DNA of 17,195 bases from NORP294 sp047627915. GTDB taxonomy: Bacteria; Bacteroidota; Bacteroidia; Flavobacteriales_E; Vicingaceae. Position numbers and translations under genes: made by a program. Where the stretch lies: positions 1 through 17,195 of the forward strand of contig JBLHTZ010000050.1 in assembly GCA_047627915.1 (NCBI GenBank), given 5' to 3'. This document shows, piece by piece, positions 1 through 7,265 of the stretch (the first letter of the stretch is position 1; each line of letters opens with the position of its first letter). The notes under the pieces are model-generated. The model was not told the origin of the DNA. It saw nothing but the letters and a program-made list of their open reading frames with translations, and searched no databases.

Positions 1-479
1 TTGTTCAAAGACTAAAAGGTGTGGAATTGGTAGAATCAGGCTATACAGGAGGAACTGTACCTGGCAAGCCAACCTACCGAGAAGTGTGCTCAGGTTTAAC
101 CGGTCATGCAGAAGTGGTTCGAGTAACTTTTAACCCTGAAGTAGTAAGCTTTGAAGATTTGATTACCATTTTCATGACCAGTCATGATCCTACTCAACTG
201 AACCGACAAGGAGCAGATCGCGGAACGCAATACCGCTCGGTTATTTATTATCAGAACGAAGAGCAAAAACAAACGGTAGAGAAGGTGTTTGAAACCTTGA
301 AAGGTGTCTATTCGTCACCAATAGTTACAGAATTGACAGCGGCTCAAGAGTTTTATGTTGCAGAAGCAGATCACCAGAACTACTACAATGAAAACTCAGA
401 AGCAGGCTATTGTCAAGCTGTAATAAATCCAAAAATTTCAAAATTGAGAGCAATGTATGCTGATCGATTAACAGACTAA
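1..479 (+). CDS. msrA: Peptide methionine sulfoxide reductase MsrA (5' end outside window)
   Basis: MsrA reduces the S-epimer of methionine sulfoxide in proteins and free methionine in the cytosol, using thioredoxin. The visible part carries the family hallmarks in order: GYTGG, YREVCSGLTGHAE, the long HDPT..NRQG.D.GTQYRS stretch, and FYVAEADHQNYY. A late GYCQAVINPK segment holds a candidate resolving Cys. The reading frame stays open to the left edge (frame begins at base 3 and reads VQRLKG before the GTG at 21), so this GTG is an internal Val codon. The true start and the catalytic GCFWC motif lie upstream of the window. About 158 residues of an expected 175-185 are present. The stop is one base before selO, so the two are almost certainly co-transcribed. 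Confidence 0.96.
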   Translation, partial: VQRLKGVELVESGYTGGTVPGKPTYREVCSGLTGHAEVVRVTFNPEVVSFEDLITIFMTSHDPTQLNRQGADRGTQYRSVIYYQNEEQKQTVEKVFETLKGVYSSPIVTELTAAQEFYVAEADHQNYYNENSEAGYCQAVINPKISKLRAMYADRLTD

Positions 480-480
480 C

Positions 481-2049
481 ATGAAGCAGCTTTCAGAACT
501 TAAAAATAGTCCACAGTTTTCAAAGGAATTAAAACAGGATGACGAGAAAAAGAATTTTACTCGACAGGTAAACCAGGCTCATTTTTCACTAGCCGATTCG
601 GTAAAACCAAGTAACCCTGAGTGGGTGCATCTTTCTTCTTCCTTTTTAGAAGACTATGATTTGGAAGTTGGAGATAAAGACAAATTGCTTAGACAATTGA
701 GCGGTGCTGAAAAGATTGACGACTTTGAAAGTTATGCCATGTGTTACGGAGGTCACCAATTTGGACATTGGGCAGGTCAACTGGGAGATGGCAGAGCCAT
801 AAACATTGCAGAGATTAATCTGAAAGGGGAGAACCTCAAATTTCAATTGAAAGGTTCAGGTCCAACCCCATATTCAAGAAGGGCTGATGGATTTGCTGTT
901 TTACGATCTTCTATTCGTGAATATTTATGCAGTGAAGCAATGCACCATCTAGGTATACCAACAACAAGAGCGTTATCCCTAGTTAAAACAGGAGCGTTGG
1001 TAACAAGAGACGTACTTTACAATGGCAATCCGGAGGATGAATTTGGTGCTGTAGTTTGTAGAGTTTCTCCTTCCTTTATTCGATTTGGAAGTTTTGAAAT
1101 ATTTGCTTCTCGTGGAGAAAAAGAGGAGTTGAGGCAGTTGGTAGATTATACCATCAAGCATCACTTTTCAGAATTAGGAGAACCTTCGAAACCAACTTAT
1201 TTATCCTTTTTTAAGGAAGTCGTAAACCGAACCAAAGACTTAATGATTCATTGGCAACGGGTAGGGTTTGTGCATGGAGTCATGAATACGGACAACCTTT
1301 CTATTCTCGGACAAACCATAGATTATGGACCTTATGGTTGGTTGGAAAACTACGATCCTCACTGGACACCGAATACCACCGATTTACAGCACAAGCGCTA
1401 CCGTTTTGGGAAACAGCCTAACATTGCGTTGTGGAATTTAACACAATTGGCAAACGCACTGTATCCGCTTATTGAAGACGTGGAGCCTTTGCAACAAATT
1501 CTACAGGAGTACAAAAGAGATTACACGTTGGGCTTTCATAAAATGATGTGCGAAAAATTGGGGCTTTCTGTTCAAGAAGAAGTGGTGGATGAATTCATCA
1601 CACAGTTGGAAGATAATTTGGAGAAATCGCAAATCGACATGACCTTATTCTTTCGTGAGTTGAGCGATGACAAGTCGTTCGATTTTAAGGTATTTTGGAG
1701 CATTTTAGAGCAATCTACTTATTTGCCGTTGAGCGAATTGGAGGAGCAAAAGGCGCATTGGGAAATGTGGTTTGAAAACTATGCCTTTTTGATTGAAAAG
1801 GAGAAGATTGACACTGCTGCCCGCAGTATAAAAATGAAAGCAAAAAATCCAAAATACGTTCTTAGAAATTACATGGCGCAATTGGCAATCGATGCCGCAG
1901 AAAAAGGCGACAATAGTGTGGTGGATGAGTTGTATACGTTATTGCTAAACCCATACTCGGAGCAGCCTGAAATGGAAAAATGGTATGCTAAACGACCGGA
2001 TTGGGCCATGAATAAAGTAGGATGTTCCATGTTATCGTGTAGTTCTTAA
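481..2049 (+). CDS. selO: Protein adenylyltransferase SelO (YdiU/UPF0061 family)
   Basis: SelO is a pseudokinase-fold enzyme that transfers AMP from ATP to Ser/Thr/Tyr of redox proteins; in E. coli glutaredoxin is one target. Visible features are the GGHQFGHWAGQLGDGRA block (about residues 90-105), Lys124 in LKGSG, the Arg pair R194/R201 in CRVSPSFIRFG that contacts flipped ATP in characterised SelO, the catalytic-loop D271-N272 in GVMNTDN, and the metal-binding D281 in DYGP. The 522-aa length is normal. The C-terminus ends ..SCSS, with Cys520 at the site where eukaryotic SelO has selenocysteine. ATG start one base after the msrA stop. A thiol-redox gene follows 4 bp downstream, giving an msrA-selO-glutaredoxin-like unit. 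All catalytic residues I checked are present. Confidence 0.96.
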   Translation: MKQLSELKNSPQFSKELKQDDEKKNFTRQVNQAHFSLADSVKPSNPEWVHLSSSFLEDYDLEVGDKDKLLRQLSGAEKIDDFESYAMCYGGHQFGHWAGQLGDGRAINIAEINLKGENLKFQLKGSGPTPYSRRADGFAVLRSSIREYLCSEAMHHLGIPTTRALSLVKTGALVTRDVLYNGNPEDEFGAVVCRVSPSFIRFGSFEIFASRGEKEELRQLVDYTIKHHFSELGEPSKPTYLSFFKEVVNRTKDLMIHWQRVGFVHGVMNTDNLSILGQTIDYGPYGWLENYDPHWTPNTTDLQHKRYRFGKQPNIALWNLTQLANALYPLIEDVEPLQQILQEYKRDYTLGFHKMMCEKLGLSVQEEVVDEFITQLEDNLEKSQIDMTLFFRELSDDKSFDFKVFWSILEQSTYLPLSELEEQKAHWEMWFENYAFLIEKEKIDTAARSIKMKAKNPKYVLRNYMAQLAIDAAEKGDNSVVDELYTLLLNPYSEQPEMEKWYAKRPDWAMNKVGCSMLSCSS

Positions 2050-2053
2050 AATC

Positions 2054-2413
2054 ATGGGAGCAGATAACATTATTCTTTACGGTGCTGAGCAATGTCATAA
2101 AACTCAGTTCTACCTTGACTTTTTAAAAGAGAAGAAGGTAGCTTTTGCATTTTTTGATGTGACGAAAAACAAAGAAAAGCAGCAAGAACTAAGAGCGTTG
2201 TTCGCCTCAGGAAAAGCTAATTTTCCAACTTTCTTAATCGGTCACAAGAGACTTAGAAATCCAAAAATAGGGTTACTTGAAAAGTGGTTGGACAGGGCAG
2301 AGGCTGCGAATTACGTCACACCAGATATTCCAAAATACGATAGCGCTGCTTTTCAATTCACCTGTGGAATTGTTAAAAAGAATGGTGATGTGAGCGACTC
2401 AATTGAATATTGA
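2054..2413 (+). CDS. Glutaredoxin-fold protein with single-Cys CHKT motif
   Basis: A 119-aa protein whose first 75 residues fit a glutaredoxin/thioredoxin fold. It has a beta-strand IILYGAEQC leading to Cys14-His-Lys-Thr17 in place of CPYC, a helix, a second strand (AFAFFDVT), and the cis-proline element NFPTFLIG (Pro58) facing the Cys. The second active-site Cys is replaced by Thr, so a monothiol or GSH-dependent role is likelier than dithiol exchange. The C-terminal 40 residues include one more Cys (Cys104) and match nothing I recognise. It starts 4 bp after selO, hence the same operon. The placement suggests, by inference only, that it is a partner or substrate of SelO. The family assignment rests on motif reading rather than a database match. 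Confidence 0.75.
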   Translation: MGADNIILYGAEQCHKTQFYLDFLKEKKVAFAFFDVTKNKEKQQELRALFASGKANFPTFLIGHKRLRNPKIGLLEKWLDRAEAANYVTPDIPKYDSAAFQFTCGIVKKNGDVSDSIEY

Positions 2414-2415
2414 CG

Positions 2416-3249
2416 TTAGTGCCAGATAATCCGAATTCCTAAACCGTGATTAAAACCATAAGGTTGAAAGGCCTCGTTTAAATTTGTTTGAGCATACGAC
2501 AAATTGTAGTAGAAGTCGGTAGTGAGGTGATCCATAATTTTATACTTAAAACCCAAACCCGTGCCACCACCATAACCAATGCCGCCTAAGCGTTGGTTAG
2601 GTCGGTCTATAGCAACATGAAAGATTTCATACTCTCGGTTGTTAATGACAAAATAGTTTCGGCGCATTTGGGTATTGTTTAAGCTTCCAAAAACTGCAAA
2701 GTAAAAATTTGAATACTCATCGTGATACATGCTAATTTGTGCACCAAGGTTTAAGTGAAAGCGGTTTTCTTCACCAAAAAGCGGGATTTGCTCAAACGTA
2801 TCGTCTAACCTTCCCGTGTTGGGTTCCACTATACCTACCGTAAAAAATTGTTCAAACTTGAGTTGGGTGATGTTTACATCGGCATAGAAATCAATAACAT
2901 CACTTAGGTTGTATTCAACGTGTAATCCGATTTCTGACGCCGTTCTGTATCTTGTTTGAAGTGGATATTCTGCAATGTAGAAATCATACCTAAAATAATC
3001 ACGAAGCGCTTGTTGGTTGAAAGGCTGAGCAAAAACAAAGGGAATGTTAAAAGGTGTAACGCTTGGTATTCCTGAATAAATTTCAGCGGTTTTGTGGTTG
3101 GAAAAATAAGCGCCAAAGTTAATCCCGAAAGAAAACTTAACGGTATCTTCTACCTCTTCGTCATAGTCGTAATCATAGTCGTCTTGAGCTTCAGCAACAA
3201 AACTAATAACGATGCAGGTAAATAGACTGAATAGTAATTTACATTTCAT
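2416..3249 (-). CDS. Outer-membrane beta-barrel protein, exported
   Basis: A 277-aa protein with a clear signal peptide (Lys-rich start, hydrophobic core, cleavage predicted after AEA, mature Gln22). An acidic Asp/Tyr-rich segment follows (DDYDYDYDEEVEDT). The rest alternates aromatic and polar residues as in transmembrane beta-strands (FSFGINFGAYF, FYFAVFGSLN, GGGTGLGFKYKI, LTTDFYYNLSY) and ends GLGIRIIWH, a C-terminal strand suited to BAM insertion. It is therefore probably a small outer-membrane beta-barrel of unknown specificity. It is convergent with the glutaredoxin-like gene, with 2 bp between the stop codons, and no terminator is evident in that gap. Confidence 0.75.
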   Translation of the reverse strand: MKCKLLFSLFTCIVISFVAEAQDDYDYDYDEEVEDTVKFSFGINFGAYFSNHKTAEIYSGIPSVTPFNIPFVFAQPFNQQALRDYFRYDFYIAEYPLQTRYRTASEIGLHVEYNLSDVIDFYADVNITQLKFEQFFTVGIVEPNTGRLDDTFEQIPLFGEENRFHLNLGAQISMYHDEYSNFYFAVFGSLNNTQMRRNYFVINNREYEIFHVAIDRPNQRLGGIGYGGGTGLGFKYKIMDHLTTDFYYNLSYAQTNLNEAFQPYGFNHGLGIRIIWH

Positions 3250-3360
3250 GAGTGCAATTTAAAAACAAAAAGTCAGTATTGAGAAGTTCAATGAATCTGA
3301 TTGTTATAAAAAAAGCAAATAAGTAAACGAGACAGTGTTGAATGCTAGTAATTTTAAACC

Positions 3361-3594
3361 ATGGCAAACCAAGATCAGCACAAAATATTACTTCAACTGG
3401 TAAGCATGGAAATGCCATTTGGTAAATACAAAGGCCGTTTATTGTGCGATGTGCCCGAACATTACTTGGTTTGGTACCGTCAAAAAGGTTTTCCAAAAGG
3501 AAACCTTGGGGTTTTGATGGAAACGCTTTACGAGATCAAATTGAATGGGTTAGATGATATTTTATACGGGTTGAAAAAGTTGAATAGAAAGTAA
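3361..3594 (+). CDS. DUF3820 family protein
   Basis: A small soluble protein of 77 aa with the DUF3820 pattern: MPFGKYKGR near residue 20, then L.DVPEHYLVWY, then KGFPKGNLG, and a C-terminal LNGLDDILYGLKKL helix. The family is widespread in Bacteroidota and gammaproteobacteria, and Pfam describes it as a putative quorum-sensing-regulated virulence factor. Its biochemical role is not established. It is transcribed divergently from the outer-membrane barrel gene with a 111-bp shared upstream region. It stands alone, with 110 bp to the next gene. Confidence 0.85.
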   Translation: MANQDQHKILLQLVSMEMPFGKYKGRLLCDVPEHYLVWYRQKGFPKGNLGVLMETLYEIKLNGLDDILYGLKKLNRK

Positions 3595-3633
3595 ATTGCA
3601 TGATTTTTCGATGGGATTCTTTTTTTTAAGAAT

Positions 3634-3650
3634 TATTGTTATTTTGCACC
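3634..3650 (+). promoter_or_regulatory. Possible Bacteroidota-type promoter -7 region
   Basis: TTGTTATTTTGCACC here resembles the Bacteroidota sigma-70 -7 element TAnnTTTG followed by a start purine or cytosine. The internal spacer is one base short (TA-T-TTTG). It lies about 55 bp upstream of the 209-aa gene and downstream of the DUF3820 stop. The match is approximate, and the -33 region is only a T-tract. Confidence 0.3.
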
Positions 3651-3704
3651 TTTAAATTTCACTAGTCTAGGCACAGTTGCTGGCGCGGTGCATTAATCCT
3701 TTGA

Positions 3705-4334
3705 ATGGAACATATTGCTTTAGAAAAAATTCCGCATAAGCGCATCAGGGCTTTTATAAAAGAGCAATTGAACAACGATGTGCAATCTGTAAAAGAATTG
3801 GAAGTTTCATTTCGTCACGGAGACTCAATTGATGAGTTTAACAAGCACGAGCGGTCCTATGAGGCGCAACATAAATTAGAAGATGTTTGGAGGGCATACA
3901 TAAAAACCGGACCCAATAAGGTGTTTAAAGACAAGCTTGTTTCATTTGCTTTAATGCTCTCAAAACAGAATGAAAGTGAAGTTTTGTATAAGGAAGGAGA
4001 CTTTTCCAAGGCTGAAATAGGTCAGGTATATTTCATGAACCTGAGTATTTTAAAAGGCTTATTTCAAATGGCAGTCTCTTATGAAATTATTGAAATTAAC
4101 ACAGACAAAAAAATAATTGACTTTGCCTACATTAAAGGAGGTAAATCTATTGGATTCCAAAGAATTAGTTTTGTAGAAGTAAATCCAAATAGAACTCAAA
4201 TCAGACACACTACACACTACAAGAGCAAATCAAAATTCAGAGACCGGTACATGTATCCTTATTTTCACACCAAGGTGTTGGAGGAGTATCACCTGAACAT
4301 GATTAAGTACATGGGACGTAAATTAGCAGGCTAA
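3705..4334 (+). CDS. Hypothetical protein, unrecognised family
   Basis: I do not recognise this 209-aa protein with confidence. It is soluble and basic, without signal peptide or membrane segment. It begins with a charged helical stretch (KIPHKRIRAFIKEQL), has a middle segment VWRAYIKTGPNKVF, and ends with alternating strands (EIIEINTDKKIIDFAYIKGGK, then ISFVEVNP) and a basic TTHYKSKSKFRDRYMYPYFHTKVLEEYH region. The strand-rich C-terminal half with a final helix is reminiscent of a START/SRPBCC-type binding fold, but I would not assign it. ATG start. A stem-loop terminator follows at 4358-4397, so the transcript probably ends here. Confidence 0.7.
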   Translation: MEHIALEKIPHKRIRAFIKEQLNNDVQSVKELEVSFRHGDSIDEFNKHERSYEAQHKLEDVWRAYIKTGPNKVFKDKLVSFALMLSKQNESEVLYKEGDFSKAEIGQVYFMNLSILKGLFQMAVSYEIIEINTDKKIIDFAYIKGGKSIGFQRISFVEVNPNRTQIRHTTHYKSKSKFRDRYMYPYFHTKVLEEYHLNMIKYMGRKLAG

Positions 4335-4357
4335 TTGCGATTTCGCTTTTTTAATCA

Positions 4358-4397
4358 AGCATAGCGAAGTACGTTTTGTACTTACCGTGCTTTTTTT
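4358..4397 (+). terminator. Rho-independent-type terminator
   Basis: A perfect 6-bp stem AAGTAC/GTACTT (4367-4372 and 4378-4383) with a GTTTT loop is flanked by a second short pairing AGCA/TGCT (4358-4361 and 4388-4391) and followed directly by seven T residues. It sits 24 bp after the stop of the 209-aa gene and just before the TTG start at 4416, and so separates the two transcripts. Confidence 0.6.
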
Positions 4398-4415
4398 ATA
4401 ATTCAAAAATCAAGC

Positions 4416-5375
4416 TTGAAAAATAACATTCCTCATCTTTTAGAGAAATTGTTTGGTGTTTCTGCTAATTCAGAACCTCAACTCATTCAAAATCTTTGGA
4501 GTGGATACGGGGAATTAAACAGGTATTTCCTTTCTAGCAAAGAACGGCCCTCCATTATTGTTAAACACATTCGCTTTCCCTCTCAACCCAAGCATCCGAG
4601 AGGTTGGAATACCAATAGATCTCATGTAAGAAAAGTAAAGTCGTATGAAGTGGAGCTGGAGTGGTACCGAATTTGGTCGGAGAAAACGAATCTAAATTGC
4701 AAGGTTCCATTTTGTTTTGCCATTCAAGCTGAAGAAGAGGAACAACTATTGGTGTTAGAAGACTTAGATGCTGAAGGGTATCATTTGCGCCGAAGTTCTT
4801 TAACTGTAAACCAAGCGAAAGTAGTTTTAAAATGGTTGGCTCATTTCCACGCAACATTCATGCATAAAAAGCCTGTTGGCTTGTGGAAAGAAGGAAGCTA
4901 TTGGCATTTAGAAACTAGACCAGACGAGTGGAAAGCCATGCAAGAAGGGTGGCTAAAATCGAATGCCGCAGAACTAGATAAAAGGTTGAAGAATTGCCAA
5001 TTTCAAACCATCATTCACGGAGATGCGAAAGTGGCTAATTTTTGTTTTTCAAGCGATACGAATTCCGTTGCAGCTGTTGATTTTCAATATGTTGGCGGCG
5101 GATGTGGCATGAAGGATGTGGCTTACTTCTTAGGAAGTTGCCTATCGGAGTTGGAGTGTGAAAAGAACGAAGACGAATTGTTAGCGTACTATTTTAAAAT
5201 ACTAAAACTGGAAACTACGAATGTTGATGCAGATGCCTTAGAAAAGGAGTGGAGAAGCATGTACGCAATTGCCTGGGCAGATTTTACCCGTTTTTTGTTG
5301 GGTTGGATGCCAACGCACCAAAAGGTGAACGGCTATAGTTTAGCAATGGTGGCATCGGCTAAGAAATCGCTTTAG
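4416..5375 (+). CDS. Aminoglycoside/choline-kinase-like (APH superfamily) phosphotransferase
   Basis: A 319-aa small-molecule kinase-fold protein. Visible features are Lys50 in SIIVKH (ATP lysine), Glu79 in SYEVELEWY (helix-C glutamate), hinge LLVLEDLDAEG (111-121), WLAHFHATF (140-148), the catalytic loop HGDAKVANF with D203 and N208, and the metal-binding D222 in AVDFQYVG. The gap between catalytic loop and DFx motif and the GMKDVAYFLG helix resemble the choline/ecdysteroid-kinase-like branch more than true antibiotic kinases. Substrate unknown. The start is TTG at 4416: no ATG lies nearby in frame and the Lys50 region needs this N-terminus. It lies immediately after a terminator, so it should have its own promoter, which I could not identify. 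Confidence 0.85.
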   Translation: MKNNIPHLLEKLFGVSANSEPQLIQNLWSGYGELNRYFLSSKERPSIIVKHIRFPSQPKHPRGWNTNRSHVRKVKSYEVELEWYRIWSEKTNLNCKVPFCFAIQAEEEEQLLVLEDLDAEGYHLRRSSLTVNQAKVVLKWLAHFHATFMHKKPVGLWKEGSYWHLETRPDEWKAMQEGWLKSNAAELDKRLKNCQFQTIIHGDAKVANFCFSSDTNSVAAVDFQYVGGGCGMKDVAYFLGSCLSELECEKNEDELLAYYFKILKLETTNVDADALEKEWRSMYAIAWADFTRFLLGWMPTHQKVNGYSLAMVASAKKSL

Positions 5376-5486
5376 TATTCTTAAAAATCGAATAACACCT
5401 CCTTCTTAAAATAAAGAAGAGAGCGATTAATTTATTACTTTAGAAAACAATTTGAACAAAAAACGACACTCAATCCTTTAAGAAGT

Positions 5487-5852
5487 ATGGAATATTTTAT
5501 AATCGCTTTAAAAGCAATCGTTGGTCTTAGTATTTTGAACGTATGGTTGGCAAATCCTAAAAAACCTTCCAAATGGAGAGGAGGGAGCGCACAAACGATA
5601 AAAGAGGAATTTGAGCTGTATGGTTTACCGTCTTGGTCAGTGTTCCTGATTGGAACTGCCAAAGTAGGTTTAGCGGTTTTGCTTTTGGCATCCATTCAAT
5701 TTTCACAAATCGAGGAAATTGCAGCACTAGGACTTGCTTTTTTCTTAAGTGGTTCTGTGTTGATGCACATCAAAGTGAAAGACCCACTTTTTAAGTCTAT
5801 TCCGGCGGCAAGTTTTTTAATTCTTTGTTTAACTATTGTTTACCTTTCTTAA
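5487..5852 (+). CDS. DoxX-like integral membrane protein (A)
   Basis: A 121-aa protein with about four hydrophobic helices: an N-terminal one from residue 2, then WSVFLIGTAKVGLAVLLLAS, then AALGLAFFLSGSVLMH, and a final one ending the protein. The loop EEFELYGLP before helix 2 and the HIKVKDP motif before the last helix are typical of DoxX-like (DoxX_2) proteins of Bacteroidota. Their function is not well defined; some DoxX relatives are linked to redox stress or quinone-related membrane complexes. It is convergent with a second DoxX-like gene: both end in the same TTAA (5849-5852), so their stop codons overlap. Confidence 0.75.
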   Translation: MEYFIIALKAIVGLSILNVWLANPKKPSKWRGGSAQTIKEEFELYGLPSWSVFLIGTAKVGLAVLLLASIQFSQIEEIAALGLAFFLSGSVLMHIKVKDPLFKSIPAASFLILCLTIVYLS

Positions 5853-6199
5853 AGCATACTAAACATAAAGTAAGTCAAGATTATATTCAGCAGCATAAAA
5901 AGGAGAGAAGGTAAGGTTTCAGCAACGGAGTCTTTGATTCTGAGTCGTGTTATAAAGCCTGCAAGCATTAATACTGAAAGTCCAAGGGCTGAAAGGATAG
6001 CGATGCGTATATCTAGGAAATAACCTATAATGAGTCCCAAACCGCCTAGAACCTGTGAGATACCTGTGATTTTCCGCTGAATGTCTGTTAAACCAAAACG
6101 AAAGAACTCACTTTTCATTTTTTGCCCTACAAGGCAAGAGATACCATAAGATACGAATGCAATGCTGTTGAATAGAATGAGAGCGAATAGCAGCGTCAT
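5849..6199 (-). CDS. DoxX-like integral membrane protein (B)
   Basis: A protein of about 116 aa with four hydrophobic helices. Topology and motifs parallel gene A: an EFFRFGL loop before helix 2, LGGLGLIIGYF, an ALGLSVLML helix, and RIKDSVAETLPS before the last helix. I chose ATG at 6199 because it begins directly with the first membrane helix (MTLLFALILFN). A longer form would start at TTG 6235 and add 12 residues, including two Cys. The 3' end overlaps gene A by 4 bp. The two are probably divergent homologues now facing each other. Confidence 0.7.
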   Translation of the reverse strand: MTLLFALILFNSIAFVSYGISCLVGQKMKSEFFRFGLTDIQRKITGISQVLGGLGLIIGYFLDIRIAILSALGLSVLMLAGFITRLRIKDSVAETLPSLLFMLLNIILTYFMFSML

Positions 6200-6321
6200 G
6201 GCTTGTTCTTCATAATAACACGGTAATAAGCACAAAGTTTAAAGAAGTGTTCTACTGGAGTGGCAAATTAAATCGTTCTGCTAACTCAATGGACTAGACT
6301 ACCAAAGTTTTAAAATGGCGC

Positions 6322-7095
6322 CTATACTTCCTTTACAAAAAGATTTCGGTCAAATCGTATTCTAGGACCGTAAATTCCGTTTTCTCCTCTTTTTCCAACA
6401 CTAATTGCCATGCAAACTTCCGCCTTTCCATAAGGTAAGTTCAACATGCGTCGAATTCTTCGTTGGTCTAGGCCTTCTATTGGGCAGGTGTCGTAGCCAT
6501 AGGACCTAAAAGCTAACATCAAGTTTTCGCAGGCTAGGGCAGTAGACTTGTTGGCCCACACCCGCATATCTGCATACGACTTCGGCTGTCGAACCATGGG
6601 TTTACGAATGCCGATTACTGAAAAAGCAATTCGTTTTATAACACCCATCCACCCTAAAAAACCTTGATTGTAGGCCAACGGAGTAATCTTGCTGTAATAC
6701 TGTAAGGCCGATTTAGGCGGCTCTACTTCTTGCTGATTCAGTTCTTTCAGCATCAACTTGGAGTTTCTTTTCCAGGTATCTGTTCTGGAAACGACAACAA
6801 TCATTTCGGCTGCTGTTTTAACGGTATTTTGATTCAAGCAGAAATGAGTGAGTTTCTCTCGTTTTTCTTTCGAGCGCACCCAGTAAAACTCCCAAGGCTG
6901 CATGTTGGAAGAGTTCGGAGCCAGCAAAGCCAAATCCAAACACTTGTTCATAATTTCCTCCGGTATCTTTTCGTCTGTGTATAGTCTGCAACTGCGACGA
7001 TTGGCAACCAATTCGGTAAACGCGTCAGGGTTGTAATAATTCGAACTTTCAGTATACTTAAATTCTGGTTTTTCAGATAAAATGCTTTTTGCCAT
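6322..7095 (-). CDS. Nitroreductase family flavoprotein
   Basis: A 257-aa FMN-dependent NAD(P)H oxidoreductase of the nitroreductase superfamily. The N-terminal FMN-contacting RRSCRLY (residues 33-39) and the PNSSNMQPWEF block (60-70) are diagnostic. The later helix ACENLMLAFRSYGYDTCPIEG and the loop GKRGENGIYGPRIRF complete the domain. It is a little longer than minimal family members, with an insertion near residues 110-160 that includes a hydrophobic stretch. The physiological substrate (nitroaromatic, quinone, enone or flavin) cannot be told. ATG start. A plausible promoter lies upstream on the minus strand at 7158-7188. Confidence 0.9.
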   Translation of the reverse strand: MAKSILSEKPEFKYTESSNYYNPDAFTELVANRRSCRLYTDEKIPEEIMNKCLDLALLAPNSSNMQPWEFYWVRSKEKREKLTHFCLNQNTVKTAAEMIVVVSRTDTWKRNSKLMLKELNQQEVEPPKSALQYYSKITPLAYNQGFLGWMGVIKRIAFSVIGIRKPMVRQPKSYADMRVWANKSTALACENLMLAFRSYGYDTCPIEGLDQRRIRRMLNLPYGKAEVCMAISVGKRGENGIYGPRIRFDRNLFVKEV

Positions 7096-7157
7096 GGATG
7101 ATGTTCTTTGTAAGAAAGGAAATTTAGGGAATAGATGTTACCAGCAACACTTTTTGC

Positions 7158-7188
7158 TAAAGATAGAACCTAACGAGATACCCCGCAA
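7158..7188 (-). promoter_or_regulatory. Putative Bacteroidota-type promoter for the nitroreductase
   Basis: Read on the minus strand, TTG (7186-7188) is followed after 20 bp by TATCTTTA (7158-7165). That is close to the Bacteroidota sigma-70 consensus TTTG-N19-21-TAnnTTTG, with a final-base mismatch. It lies 63 bp upstream of the nitroreductase ATG, in the region shared with the divergent methyltransferase gene. Confidence 0.45.
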
Positions 7189-7265
7189 TGTTGGTGGTCG
7201 TGATCATCACCTTAAAACAACCAATCCCTTTTTGTGTTTTTAATTTATATTCCAAATTAATAACG

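Noticed and set aside
3239..3496. Reverse-strand open frame across the DUF3820 gene and the intergenic region
   Set aside because: Cys/Phe-rich product with no domain. It overlaps a recognised DUF3820 gene on the plus strand and the start of the barrel gene.
4416..5375. Antibiotic-resistance aminoglycoside kinase
   Set aside because: Only superfamily-level kinase motifs are seen. The overall pattern is closer to choline/ecdysteroid-kinase-like proteins, and there is no mobile-element or resistance context.
7188..7265. Longer N-terminus of the methyltransferase from ATG 7188
   Set aside because: It would put 26 residues before a good lipoprotein signal peptide and extend into the promoter region shared with the nitroreductase.
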